A stretch of 64,000 nt of DNA from Tisiphia sp964030975 (GTDB lineage: Bacteria; Pseudomonadota; Alphaproteobacteria; Rickettsiales; Rickettsiaceae): positions 1,860,001 through 1,924,000 of the forward strand of contig NZ_CAXIQH010000001.1 in the NCBI RefSeq assembly GCF_964030975.1, in the 5' to 3' direction. Positions 17,221 to 25,724 of the stretch are shown in pieces; position 1 is the first letter of the stretch; each line of letters starts with the position of its first letter. The notes beneath the pieces were generated by a model. That model searched no databases and had not been told where the DNA came from. It saw only the letters and a program-made list of their open reading frames with translations. A program made the position numbers and the translations under genes.

Positions 17221-18866
17221 ATGAAAAAGCCAAAAGTAGCGACCTTAAGTGCTGAGGAACGAGAAGAACTAATACAACATATTAAGGCAAGTTCATTAAC
17301 AGGAGATGATCAGCAAGCGGTGATAGAACTTGTGAAATTTTGTAACGAACTAATAGACAAGCTAGCATCATCAAACATCAGTATAAATAAGCTTAAGGAG
17401 ATGATGATTGGTTTTAAGGCAGATAACAAAAAAAAGATAGTTCAGATTCATTAAAAGAACCACCGAGTGAATCTGATAATAAGAATGGTGGTAATGAAGA
17501 AGAGTACGATGAGTCCAAGAAGAGAGATCGCAGTAATTGGCAAGGTAAATATGGATTTGATGATTATCAGGATGCAAATACCAGCTATTTAGCTCCTGAG
17601 AATTTTTGTAGTGGTGATAGCTGTCCTCACTGTGATAATGGTAAACTCTATAATAGTGAAGCTAGAAAATTGCTACAATTTACAGGTAATGCTCCAATTA
17701 CAGTCAACAGATATGTAAAGAAAACGTTACGCTGTAATGCTTGCGATTATACAGTTATGAACAATAAGAATATCAACAAATGGACAAATAGTAGCAAAAG
17801 TGCAATAGTGTTACAAAAGACCTACGGTACTCCCTTCTATCGTTTATCTAGGTTGCAAAGTTTAAGCGGGGTTCCTGTATCATATAGCTCGTTGTGGCAA
17901 CAATATTTAGATGTTTGGCAAGAAGGTGGTGGAGCTGAAATTTACAGGGTATTATTGGAAATGGCTGCCGAATGTAGCTCACTGAATCTTGATGATACTA
18001 GAGCTAGAATTTTAGAAATTACTGTAGCCAATAAAAAATTACGTACTCAAAATAAGAAAGGACGCAGCTGTTATACCACTACTATATGTGCTAAGACTGC
18101 CAATAATGAGGTGATAGTTTTATATTTTACCGGTAATAAGCATGGCGGGGAAAATATTGGTAACGTACTAAAGAATCGTAAGAATAGGACTGATTCTATT
18201 CATTTAATGACTGATGCAAGTAACAATAATAACCCAGTATTATCAGAAGCAGATAAAGAATTACTAGCAATAATAATTATGATCAACTGTTTATCACATG
18301 GACAGAGGAAATTTACAGATAATGAACCATACTATCCTGAAGAATGCGGATATTTTCTCAAACAAACTGGTGGGATTTACCATAATGAACATCAATGTAA
18401 AGAGATGAGCCTTGAGGAAAAGCTGAAGTACCATCAGGAACATAGCAGTAAATATATAGAAAACATATATAACAAAATAGACGAATTATTTAACGACAAG
18501 AAAGTTGAGCCTAATAGTAGGTTTGGGCAAGCTATGAAATATTGGTTAAATAATAAAGAAGGTTTGACGCAATTTTTGAAAATTCCAGTTAGCAGTCTTG
18601 ATAATAATTGGGCTGAGAGGTCACTACGTACCATTATTTTACAAAGGAAGAATTCATTATTCTTTAAAACAATCAATAGTGCTGAGATACATAGTGGTCT
18701 GTATAGTATAGTAAAGACTTGTAGTGAGAACGGGATCAATGCATTTAAATATTTAAATTGGCTGCAAGAGCAGAGTAGCAAAGCAAAGAAGCATCCTACG
18801 AATTATACACCTTTTGCCTATGCAAGATATATAAATAATACGGAATTAATCGAGACGGCAGCTTAA
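17221..18866 (+). CDS. tnpC: IS66 transposase TnpC with -1 frameshift signal
   Basis: Same split arrangement as at 117. The first frame ends at 17454 and the slippery A-AAA-AAG lies at 17430-17436, here within a run of eight A. The joined protein is about 548 aa. It differs from copy 1 at a few residues (for example an Ala in CAKTANNEV) but matches the copy at 28737 exactly in protein. The DDE motifs are intact. Confidence 0.85.
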
Positions 18867-19216
18867 ATGACAGGAAGCCAATCATTGGAGAGTTTGGCAG
18901 AACTAGGATCGCCATTATGAATAAGAATGTGTAAGGTTCTATAACAAATCTGATAAGATGAATTATCAGATGGGGAAAGTTTTGCCGTAAATTTACCTTT
19001 GGATAGGCGTTTAGAGCATAACCAAAAGCCTTGACCGTCAAAGGACAAAATTTTAATGGCAGTTCTGTTTTTATTATAGAATAAAAACAAGGAACCATTA
19101 AGAGGGTTGGAAGAAAGTTTTTGTCTGCAAACAGCTATTAAACCATCGATACCCTTACGAAAGTCGATGGCAATAGTGGCAACAAAAATAACTGACTGAG
19201 GGGTTAGTTGCAGCAT
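18863..19216 (-). CDS. tnpB: IS66 accessory protein TnpB
   Basis: A 117-aa protein identical to the TnpB of the other three copies. It converges with tnpC by 4 bp and overlaps tnpA by 13 bp. Confidence 0.9.
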   Translation of the reverse strand: MLQLTPQSVIFVATIAIDFRKGIDGLIAVCRQKLSSNPLNGSLFLFYNKNRTAIKILSFDGQGFWLCSKRLSKGKFTAKLSPSDNSSYQICYRTLHILIHNGDPSSAKLSNDWLPVI

Positions 19217-19629
19217 AGAAATGTTTGAATTATGGTTTTTAGCTCTAGTGTTTGAATAATAAGCTTGGTACCATTTGGCTTAATAATGTGGCAAGTGTAG
19301 TAATTTTGTTTGGGAGTAGCCACAGGATCAGTATCTATAGAATTTACTAGTTGAAATGGGAGAAAATTAATATCGTGTTGTAGAACTTTATTTGAAGTTG
19401 AGGTAGGAGAAGTTTTGAGGGAAGGTTGATGGGCTTGTTGAATTGAACTAATTATTGTTTTATTAATATTGAGATGTTTGGCTATATCTTTGCAAGAATA
19501 GTGATGGAGTAGCTGGCGAACTAATTCCTTTAGATGGTTTGGTATGGGATCAAACTTGTTAGTTTTAGTTTGACGCCAGGCTTTAAATTGCTGAGCTACT
19601 TGCTCAACAGTAATTGATGGTATTTGCAT
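19204..19629 (-). CDS. tnpA: IS66 accessory protein TnpA-like
   Basis: The 141-aa helix-turn-helix protein starting MQIPSITVEQ, unchanged from copy 1. The IS256 insertion lies 48 bp upstream of its start, so any promoter in the IS66 right end is interrupted, and expression may now depend on IS256. Confidence 0.75.
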   Translation of the reverse strand: MQIPSITVEQVAQQFKAWRQTKTNKFDPIPNHLKELVRQLLHHYSCKDIAKHLNINKTIISSIQQAHQPSLKTSPTSTSNKVLQHDINFLPFQLVNSIDTDPVATPKQNYYTCHIIKPNGTKLIIQTLELKTIIQTFLCCN

Positions 19630-19677
19630 AGTAGGAACCCAAATGTATAAAATAAATTTTATACTAACAAAAAAATT

Positions 19678-21013
19678 GGCTCTGTCCAGAAAAGTGTGTA
19701 AATTTCCAAAATAGGTCATTAAATTTTGTTAAGCCTATCTTCAAATTTGATCATCAAATGAGCCATAGCTTCATTCCAGTTGGGAATAGGCATAGTCCAT
19801 TTTTTGGTCATATAGTCAATTGTCAAATATAAGCTTTTAAAAACAGCACTATCACTAGGGAAAACACGCTTATTATTTGTTACTTTACGCAATTGACTAT
19901 TAACAGATTCAACTGAATTAGTGGTATAAATTACCTTTCTAATTGCCTCTGGATATCCTAGAAAAATCATTAAATTATCCCAATGATTATACCATGATTT
20001 GGCAATTTGTGGATATTGTTTATTCCATTTTTCTTCAAAATATACTAAAGCTAAATGTGCTTGTTCTTCCGTTGCTGCAGTATATATCGGCTTTAAATCG
20101 CTAGCCACCTGCTTCCTATCTTTATATGATACGTATTTTAAACTATTTCTAATCTGATGTACAATACATAATTGATGTTCTGTTTTTGGATAAACTGCTT
20201 CTATCGCCTCAGACATACCAGTAAGATTATCACTACAGGCAATCAGTATATCCTTTAATCCTCTATTTTTCATTTCAGTAAAATTACCAAGCCAAAATTT
20301 TGCCCCTTCATTTTCACTGATCCATAATCCCAATATATCTTTTCTACCAGATAAATCAATCCCTAATGCAACATATATTGCCTTGTTAATTATCCTTTTG
20401 TCTTGCCTAACTTTTACTACTAAACAATCAAAAAATACTATCGGATATATCTCTTCTAACGGTCTACTCTGCCAAGCTTTTACATCATCCATTACATCAT
20501 CGGTGATCTGACTGATTAAACTCTCACTTATTTCAACACTATACAACTCTTGTAATTGAACCTTAATATCAGATACACTCATACCTTTAGCATATAATGA
20601 TAAGACTTTATCATCAAAACCATCAAAACGTTTTTGTCTTTTCGGTAGTATTGCTGGTTCAAAGGTACTACGCCTATCTCTTGGTACTTCTATCTCAACC
20701 GCTCCATGTTCGGAGATCAGTTTTTTGCTAGTTATACCATTACGAGCATTATCATTATCTACACGACTGTATTTATCATAGCCTAGATGATTATTCAATT
20801 CTGACTGCAATGCCTTCTCTATCAAGCGTTTGGTCAATTCTTTTAATAATCCTCCTTCTTTCAGTATTGTGCTTACATCTGTATCATTATCTATTAATAA
20901 ATCTACTGCTTGCTTTATTGATTCATTTGTTTTTTTATTCATGTAATTTCCTTTTTTGTTATATTTTTATATATAACCTATCTCGAAATTTACACACTTT
21001 TCTGGACAGAGCC
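19678..21013. mobile_element. IS256-family element, intact
   Basis: A 1336-bp element with inverted ends GGCTCTGTCCAGAAAAGTGT extending to about 28 bp. The 8-bp direct repeat AAAAAATT flanks it (19670-19677 and 21014-21021), as usual for IS256. It is inserted inside the right terminal repeat of the IS66 element, and removing one repeat copy restores the sequence seen in the other IS66 copies. Confidence 0.93.
19719..20942 (-). CDS. IS256-family (mutator-like) transposase
   Basis: A 407-aa transposase of the IS256/MuDR type. The catalytic residues are visible in YPIVFFDCLVVKV (Asp), LIACSDNLTGMSEAI (Asp) and TTNSVESVNSQLRK (Glu), with the HQIRNSLKYV motif between the last two. The length is normal and the frame is intact, so the element could be active. 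A damaged copy on the other strand lies at 44021-44904. Confidence 0.93.
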   Translation of the reverse strand: MNKKTNESIKQAVDLLIDNDTDVSTILKEGGLLKELTKRLIEKALQSELNNHLGYDKYSRVDNDNARNGITSKKLISEHGAVEIEVPRDRRSTFEPAILPKRQKRFDGFDDKVLSLYAKGMSVSDIKVQLQELYSVEISESLISQITDDVMDDVKAWQSRPLEEIYPIVFFDCLVVKVRQDKRIINKAIYVALGIDLSGRKDILGLWISENEGAKFWLGNFTEMKNRGLKDILIACSDNLTGMSEAIEAVYPKTEHQLCIVHQIRNSLKYVSYKDRKQVASDLKPIYTAATEEQAHLALVYFEEKWNKQYPQIAKSWYNHWDNLMIFLGYPEAIRKVIYTTNSVESVNSQLRKVTNNKRVFPSDSAVFKSLYLTIDYMTKKWTMPIPNWNEAMAHLMIKFEDRLNKI

Positions 21014-21054
21014 AAAAAATTAGATAGAGTTATGCAGTTTTGCTGCAAGTATAC

Positions 21055-21859
21055 CTTTCTCTGCTTTACTCAGTATAGATTGTGCCTGAATCTTTTTAAT
21101 CTTATTTAGTATTTCTTGCTGCTTTAATGACAAACTTAACTTTGTTTTTGCTATTTCTCGCTGACATATTCTTATTAAACGACCCAGCAATATCTTTAAA
21201 TGTTGCATTACCTTCTTACGTTTTTTGGCTTTACTATTATCCTTATATTTCCATAATTTTACTATGTCTTTTTTATATTGCTTGGCATATGTCTCATGTA
21301 ACTTAATGCCTAAAGTATGACATAACTTTACTAGCTCTATTCTTGCCTTATCCATCAAATACACATCATGAGGATACTTAATATTCTTAATTTGTACTGT
21401 AGTATCAACGATTATCGATGCTAAGTCTTTTTTTTTAAGCACTCCGACTTTGCAACCAATTCTTGTTAATTCTTTTAATATCTCATTATATCCTTCTTCC
21501 CCTAATATAGCACGAAACCTTCGTATACTAGCTTCTGATATCTCAGCATCTTTCTGCAAATATTCCCAACCACAAAAATATTGCCAATATACGTTCTCTC
21601 TCAGCTCTTCTTCAGCTGCAGCATCTGACAGGTTATACATCGCTTGCAGCATAGTTACTCCAAGTAATAACCTGTGACATCTGCGATTCCTACCAAATTT
21701 CTTGATATTAACATTTGTCAATAACCATTCCTCTAAAACAGTCCAATTTATTAACGATCTTAATTTATATAACTTGTTATTAGGGTTTAATTCTTCGGTC
21801 AATTTATAACCAAAAAGCTGTCCTTGTTTTTGGGATTTTATTATATCTTCTATCGGCAT
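21055..21859 (-). pseudogene. 5' fragment of IS5-like transposase
   Basis: The first about 270 codons match the intact transposase exactly. The frame then runs into the IS66 right tip (AAKLHNSI), losing the second catalytic Asp and the Glu. The element's own right end follows at 21977. The break lies exactly at an IS66 tip, which suggests an IS66-driven adjacent deletion. Confidence 0.9.
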
Positions 21860-21977
21860 AATTCATACAATCCATAAGGTTTCTGCCAATATTATAGCAT
21901 TTTCTTATGGATTATCTAGATATTTTTACCCGCTAACCATATTATATATTATCCTTCTAGACTTTTGACGGGGAGAC

Positions 21978-22239
21978 TATCTATAGAATTTACTAGTTGA
22001 AATGGAAGGAAATTAATATCTTGTTGCAGTTTTGCTGCAAGTATACGTTGAATTGAACTAATTATTGTTTTATTAATATTGAGATGTTTGGCTATATCTT
22101 TGCAAGAATAGTGATGGAGTAGCTGGCGAACTAATTCCTTTAGATGGTTTGGTATGGGATCAAACTTGTTAGTTTTAGTTTGACGCCAGGCTTTAAATTG
22201 CTGAGCTACTTGCTCAATAGTAATTGATGGTATTTGCAT
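21978..22239 (-). pseudogene. Truncated IS66 tnpA with internal IS66 tip
   Basis: Codes for the first 65 residues of TnpA, then an in-frame junction through an IS66 tip of about 22 bp (RILAAKLQ) to QDINFLPFQLVNSID. After that the IS5-like end cuts it off at its TATCTA site. The same fragment is found at 31677-31938. One residue differs from full copies (ITIEQ for ITVEQ). Confidence 0.85.
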
Positions 22240-22335
22240 AGTAGGAACCCAAATTTATAAAATAAATTTTATACTAACAAAAAAATTAGATAGAGTTATG
22301 CAGTTTTGCTGCAAGTATACGGACTAGCTATATCT

Positions 22336-23403
22336 TTAAACTTCCGAAAGTTTTTTTGCCTCATCAGCCGATATTAAAGCTTCAATAAATTCGTCTAACT
22401 GCCCGTTTTTTACCACATCTTCTATTTTATAGAGAGTTAAGTTAATTCTATGGTCAGAAACTCTGCCTTGTGGAAAGTTATAGGTACGGATTCTTTCCGA
22501 TCTGTCACCAGAACCAACTTGACCTTTACGCACTTCGGCTCTTTCCATATCTTTTTTGTATCGCTCTGCTTCATAAACTCTAGAACGAAGAATTTTCATA
22601 GCTTTAGCTTTATTTTTATGCTGTGATTTTTCATCTTGCAAGGCAACGACAATACCAGTTGGTAAATGGGTAATCCTTACCGCTGATTCGGTGGTATTGA
22701 CATGTTGTCCGCCAGCACCAGATGCCCGATATGTGTCAATTCGTAAATCTTTGTCATCGATTTTAACATCGACATCCTCTGCTTCAGGCAAGACAGCAAC
22801 GGTAGCCGCAGAAGTATGTATCCTACCACTTGACTCAGTTTCAGGAACTCTTTGCACTCGGTGTACACCTGATTCAAATTTAAGTTTGGAAAACACATCT
22901 CGTCCTTGAATTAGTGCTGACGCTTCTTTATACCCACCAATACCAGTATCTGAGATTGATAATATTTCAAAACGCCAGCTTTTTAATTCGGCATATCTGT
23001 GATACATATTAAATAAAGTTGCAGCAAATAAAGCGGCTTCTTCTCCACCGCTACCAGCTCTTACCTCAATAATAGCATTTTTTGTATCAGCTTCGTCTTT
23101 TGGTAACAAAGAGAGTTTTACTGCCCTTTCTAGTTTGGGCATTAGGGCTTCTAAACGATGTATTTCATCATATATCATCGATTGTGTATCATGGTCTAAA
23201 TCTGATTCTTGTGCCATTTCTTTGATATCGCGTAATTCGGATGTAGACTTATTATATTCATTAATTGTTTGAACAATTGGCTCTAGCCCAGCATATTCCT
23301 TTGAGGCTTTTATAAATTCTTCTCCGACTAAACCAGTAGTTAGTTTTTTCGATAATTCCTCATATTTATTTAAGATTTTGGCTAGATTATCAGAAAAGCT
23401 CAT
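22336..23403 (-). CDS. prfA: Peptide chain release factor 1
   Basis: RF1 releases the finished chain at UAA and UAG codons. The 355-aa protein has the peptidyl-hydrolysis GGQ motif (RASGAGGQHVNTTESAVR), the RF1-type core RVQRVPETESSGRIHTSAA and an N-terminal helical domain. The length is typical. The composite transposon target duplication ends 8 bp after the stop codon, so that insertion narrowly missed the gene. No prmC follows directly. Confidence 0.95.
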   Translation of the reverse strand: MSFSDNLAKILNKYEELSKKLTTGLVGEEFIKASKEYAGLEPIVQTINEYNKSTSELRDIKEMAQESDLDHDTQSMIYDEIHRLEALMPKLERAVKLSLLPKDEADTKNAIIEVRAGSGGEEAALFAATLFNMYHRYAELKSWRFEILSISDTGIGGYKEASALIQGRDVFSKLKFESGVHRVQRVPETESSGRIHTSAATVAVLPEAEDVDVKIDDKDLRIDTYRASGAGGQHVNTTESAVRITHLPTGIVVALQDEKSQHKNKAKAMKILRSRVYEAERYKKDMERAEVRKGQVGSGDRSERIRTYNFPQGRVSDHRINLTLYKIEDVVKNGQLDEFIEALISADEAKKLSEV

Positions 23404-23468
23404 AATTTATTCTATAATTTAAGTTTTAAGTTATGGTGAGAGGATATGGTGCAAATCAATTAATTATC

Positions 23469-23688
23469 TATAGCTAACCCGATTAGTTTACTCATAGCAA
23501 AATGTTGTCATTGCGAGGAGCCACTTTAGTAGCAACGAAGCAATCCCTATTTTGTGTCATACCTGCGAACGCAGGTATCTAGTTCCCGCCGTTGCTAAGA
23601 ATGACAACTTAACATTGCTTCGTAGTGCTTACGCACTCCTTGCAATGACTTAGTTTACTATGGATAAATGCTAATCAGGTTAACTATA
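23469..23688. repeat. Triple-nested MITE-like repeat
   Basis: Outer ends TATAGCTAACCCGATTAG and, inverted, TATAGTTAACCTGATTAG. Inside is the GTCATTGCGAGGAGCCACTT hairpin, and at its apex the TGTGTCATACCTGCG unit with GAATGACAAC. The right outer end overlaps the last codons and stop of pdhC. Confidence 0.8.
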
Positions 23689-24925
23689 TAAGCATCAACG
23701 CAGGACTCTCTATAAATTTTTTGAATGAAGCTAGAAATTTAGCCCCAACAGCCCCATCAACAACTCTGTGATCAGAAGAAAGAGTAACATCCATGATAGT
23801 AGCAACTTTTATCTGATCATTGTCAACAATTGGACGTTTTGAGCTGGCTCCTATTGCTAGGATACAGCTTTGTGGTGGATTTATTATAGCATTAAAGTTC
23901 TTAACACCGTACATACCTAGGTTAGAGACGGAAAACCCTCCTCCTTGAAATTCTTCAGGAGTTAATTTATTATCCCGGGCTTTTTTTATAAGAGTTTGTA
24001 ATTCGCGTGATAATGTCACCAAATCTTTTTGATCAGCATTTCTGACGACAGGTGTTATAAGACCATTATCGACTGCTACAGCAACTGATACATCAACATT
24101 ATTATAGTATCGAATAGCAGATTCATCCCAACTGGCATTTGCTTCCGGTACAACTTTTAGAGCTTTGGCTACTGCTAAAATAACAAAATCATTGACAGAA
24201 ATTCTAATTTTACTCTCTTCCATAAGCGATTTATTGATATCTTCTCTAATATCAAATAGCTTGTCCATATTACATTCTATTGAAAGATAGAAATGCGGGA
24301 TGGTTTGTTTAGATTCAAGCAAACGTTTAGCGATGATTTTACGGATATTATTATTGGGAACTGATCTGTACTCCTCGTGATTTCTGTTCACCGCCCCAAT
24401 CTTACCACTATTTGTTGGTTGCACTAAGTAGGATAATACATCTTTTTTAATTATTCTGCCATGTGGTCCACTACCTTGAATATTTGACAAATCGATATGA
24501 TCAATAGCTGCCAATCTTCTAGCCAAAGGCGAGGCATACACTCTATTAGAAGCCCTCTCAGTGTCTTTTTCTTGACTTATATTAACTGGTTTACTTTCTT
24601 CTATCAATGTTACTGGCTTTTCAGCTGATTTAGAAACATTATCACTACTTGCTATAAAACTATCCAATAAGCTTATATCTTCACCATCTTCAAGTAATAC
24701 AGCGATAAGTGAATTGACGGCTACATTCTCTGTACCTTGTGGTACAATTATTTTAGCAAAAGTCCCTTCTTCTACAGCTTCCACTTCCATAGTAGCTTTA
24801 TCTGTCTCTATTTCTGCTATAACATCCCCTGGGACAACCTTATCTCCTTCTTTTTTTAGCCATTTAGCAATATTCCCTTCAGTCATAGTTGGGGATAGAG
24901 CAGGCATAAGAATCTTAATTGGCAT
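23684..24925 (-). CDS. pdhC: Pyruvate dehydrogenase E2 (dihydrolipoamide acetyltransferase)
   Basis: The E2 core of the pyruvate dehydrogenase complex, which passes acetyl groups to CoA. It has one lipoyl domain (residues 1-80, lipoyl Lys43 in ETDKATMEVE), a peripheral subunit-binding domain (about 128-165, SPLARRLAAIDHIDLSNIQG) and the catalytic domain with SSDHRVVDGAVGA near residue 385. The length of 413 aa fits the single-lipoyl alphaproteobacterial form. The E1 genes are not adjacent. The stop TAG is part of the repeat end at 23688. infC ends 15 bp upstream. Confidence 0.95.
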   Translation of the reverse strand: MPIKILMPALSPTMTEGNIAKWLKKEGDKVVPGDVIAEIETDKATMEVEAVEEGTFAKIIVPQGTENVAVNSLIAVLLEDGEDISLLDSFIASSDNVSKSAEKPVTLIEESKPVNISQEKDTERASNRVYASPLARRLAAIDHIDLSNIQGSGPHGRIIKKDVLSYLVQPTNSGKIGAVNRNHEEYRSVPNNNIRKIIAKRLLESKQTIPHFYLSIECNMDKLFDIREDINKSLMEESKIRISVNDFVILAVAKALKVVPEANASWDESAIRYYNNVDVSVAVAVDNGLITPVVRNADQKDLVTLSRELQTLIKKARDNKLTPEEFQGGGFSVSNLGMYGVKNFNAIINPPQSCILAIGASSKRPIVDNDQIKVATIMDVTLSSDHRVVDGAVGAKFLASFKKFIESPALMLI

Positions 24926-24940
24926 AATATTTAGTTCTAA

Positions 24941-25483
24941 TTAGTTCGTTGGTATTTTTACGGTATTAGGGCTGACTAACATAATTATCTGTTTACCTTC
25001 CATTTTAGGAGCAGAATCAATCTTAGCTACCCCCTCTAGTTCTAACAATATGCGGTCAAACAACTTCATACCAATATCGTTATGGATAATCTCTCTACCT
25101 TTGAACCATAAGGAGATTTTTACTTTATCACCTTCCTTCAAAAAGTCTTTGATTTTACGAAGTTTTACATCGAAATCACCCTGACTAATATTTGGTTTAA
25201 ACTTCATTTCTTTAAGAACAACAACTTTTTGTTTTTTTCTGGAGTCTTGGACACGCTTTTTACTATCATATTTAAACTTACCAAAATTTAAAACTTTACA
25301 GACAGGAGGTTCAGCATTTGGTGAAATTTCCACCAAATCTAAAGCAACCTTTTCAGCGTACTCCAAAGCTTCCTTGATACTGACGATGCCAAGCATCTCA
25401 CCATTCTCACCGACTAAACGAACTTGACTAGCCCTAATTTCCCTATTAGCCTTCGGAAAATTACTATTCTTAACTCCAGAAAT
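24941..25483 (-). CDS. infC: Translation initiation factor IF-3, probable AUU start
   Basis: IF-3 binds the 30S subunit and rejects wrong start codons. The first ATG in frame (25396) would remove the conserved N-terminus. Upstream, the frame continues through NREIRASQVRLVGENGEM to an in-frame stop, with no ATG, and an ATT at 25481-25483 preceded by GGAGAAG is the best start. This gives 180 aa, the family norm. An AUU start is known for infC of enterobacteria, where IF-3 represses its own translation through it. thrS lies upstream on the same strand, as in the classical thrS-infC order. Confidence 0.85.
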   Translation of the reverse strand: MSGVKNSNFPKANREIRASQVRLVGENGEMLGIVSIKEALEYAEKVALDLVEISPNAEPPVCKVLNFGKFKYDSKKRVQDSRKKQKVVVLKEMKFKPNISQGDFDVKLRKIKDFLKEGDKVKISLWFKGREIIHNDIGMKLFDRILLELEGVAKIDSAPKMEGKQIIMLVSPNTVKIPTN

Positions 25484-25539
25484 AAAACTTCTCCATAATT
25501 ATTGTTAAAATAAAATTGTATTATCACTCAAATTGAGCA

Positions 25540-25696
25540 TATAATTAACCCGATTAGCATTACTCTCGTCTATTAGCGAGACCACGTGAGTGTAGTTGCA
25601 ATCCATTTCTAATCACTTTTATGGATTGCTTCGTCGCTACTAAAGTAGCTCCTCGCAATGACGTCTGTGAATTTGGTGTAATACTAATCAAGTTAG
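25540..25696. repeat. MITE-like element between thrS and infC
   Basis: Ends TATAATTAACCCGATTAGC and, inverted, TATAGCTAACTTGATTAG, enclosing a hairpin with GGATTGCTTCGTCGC and CTCCTCGCAATGACG. It separates thrS from infC. Confidence 0.75.
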
Positions 25697-25724
25697 CTAT
25701 ACCCTCAACTATTCAAGATACCAC

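Larger units (their letters stand above)
17049..22320. mobile_element. Composite IS66 transposon A (IS66 + IS256 + IS5 and tnpA fragments)
   Basis: Bounded by GTATAC tips at both outer ends and by the 8-bp direct repeat GGACTAGC (17041-17048 and 22321-22328). Inside are a complete IS66 (17049-21054) whose right end is split by IS256, a 5' fragment of the IS5-like element (21055-21977) and a truncated tnpA with a second IS66 right end (21978-22320). The outer target duplication shows that the block moved as a unit. An internal IS66 right end at 21054 has no duplication of its own. Confidence 0.88.

Noticed and set aside
25397..25480. infC starting at the first ATG (25396)
   Set aside because: That would drop the conserved segment NREIRASQVRLVGENG, which is in frame directly upstream.
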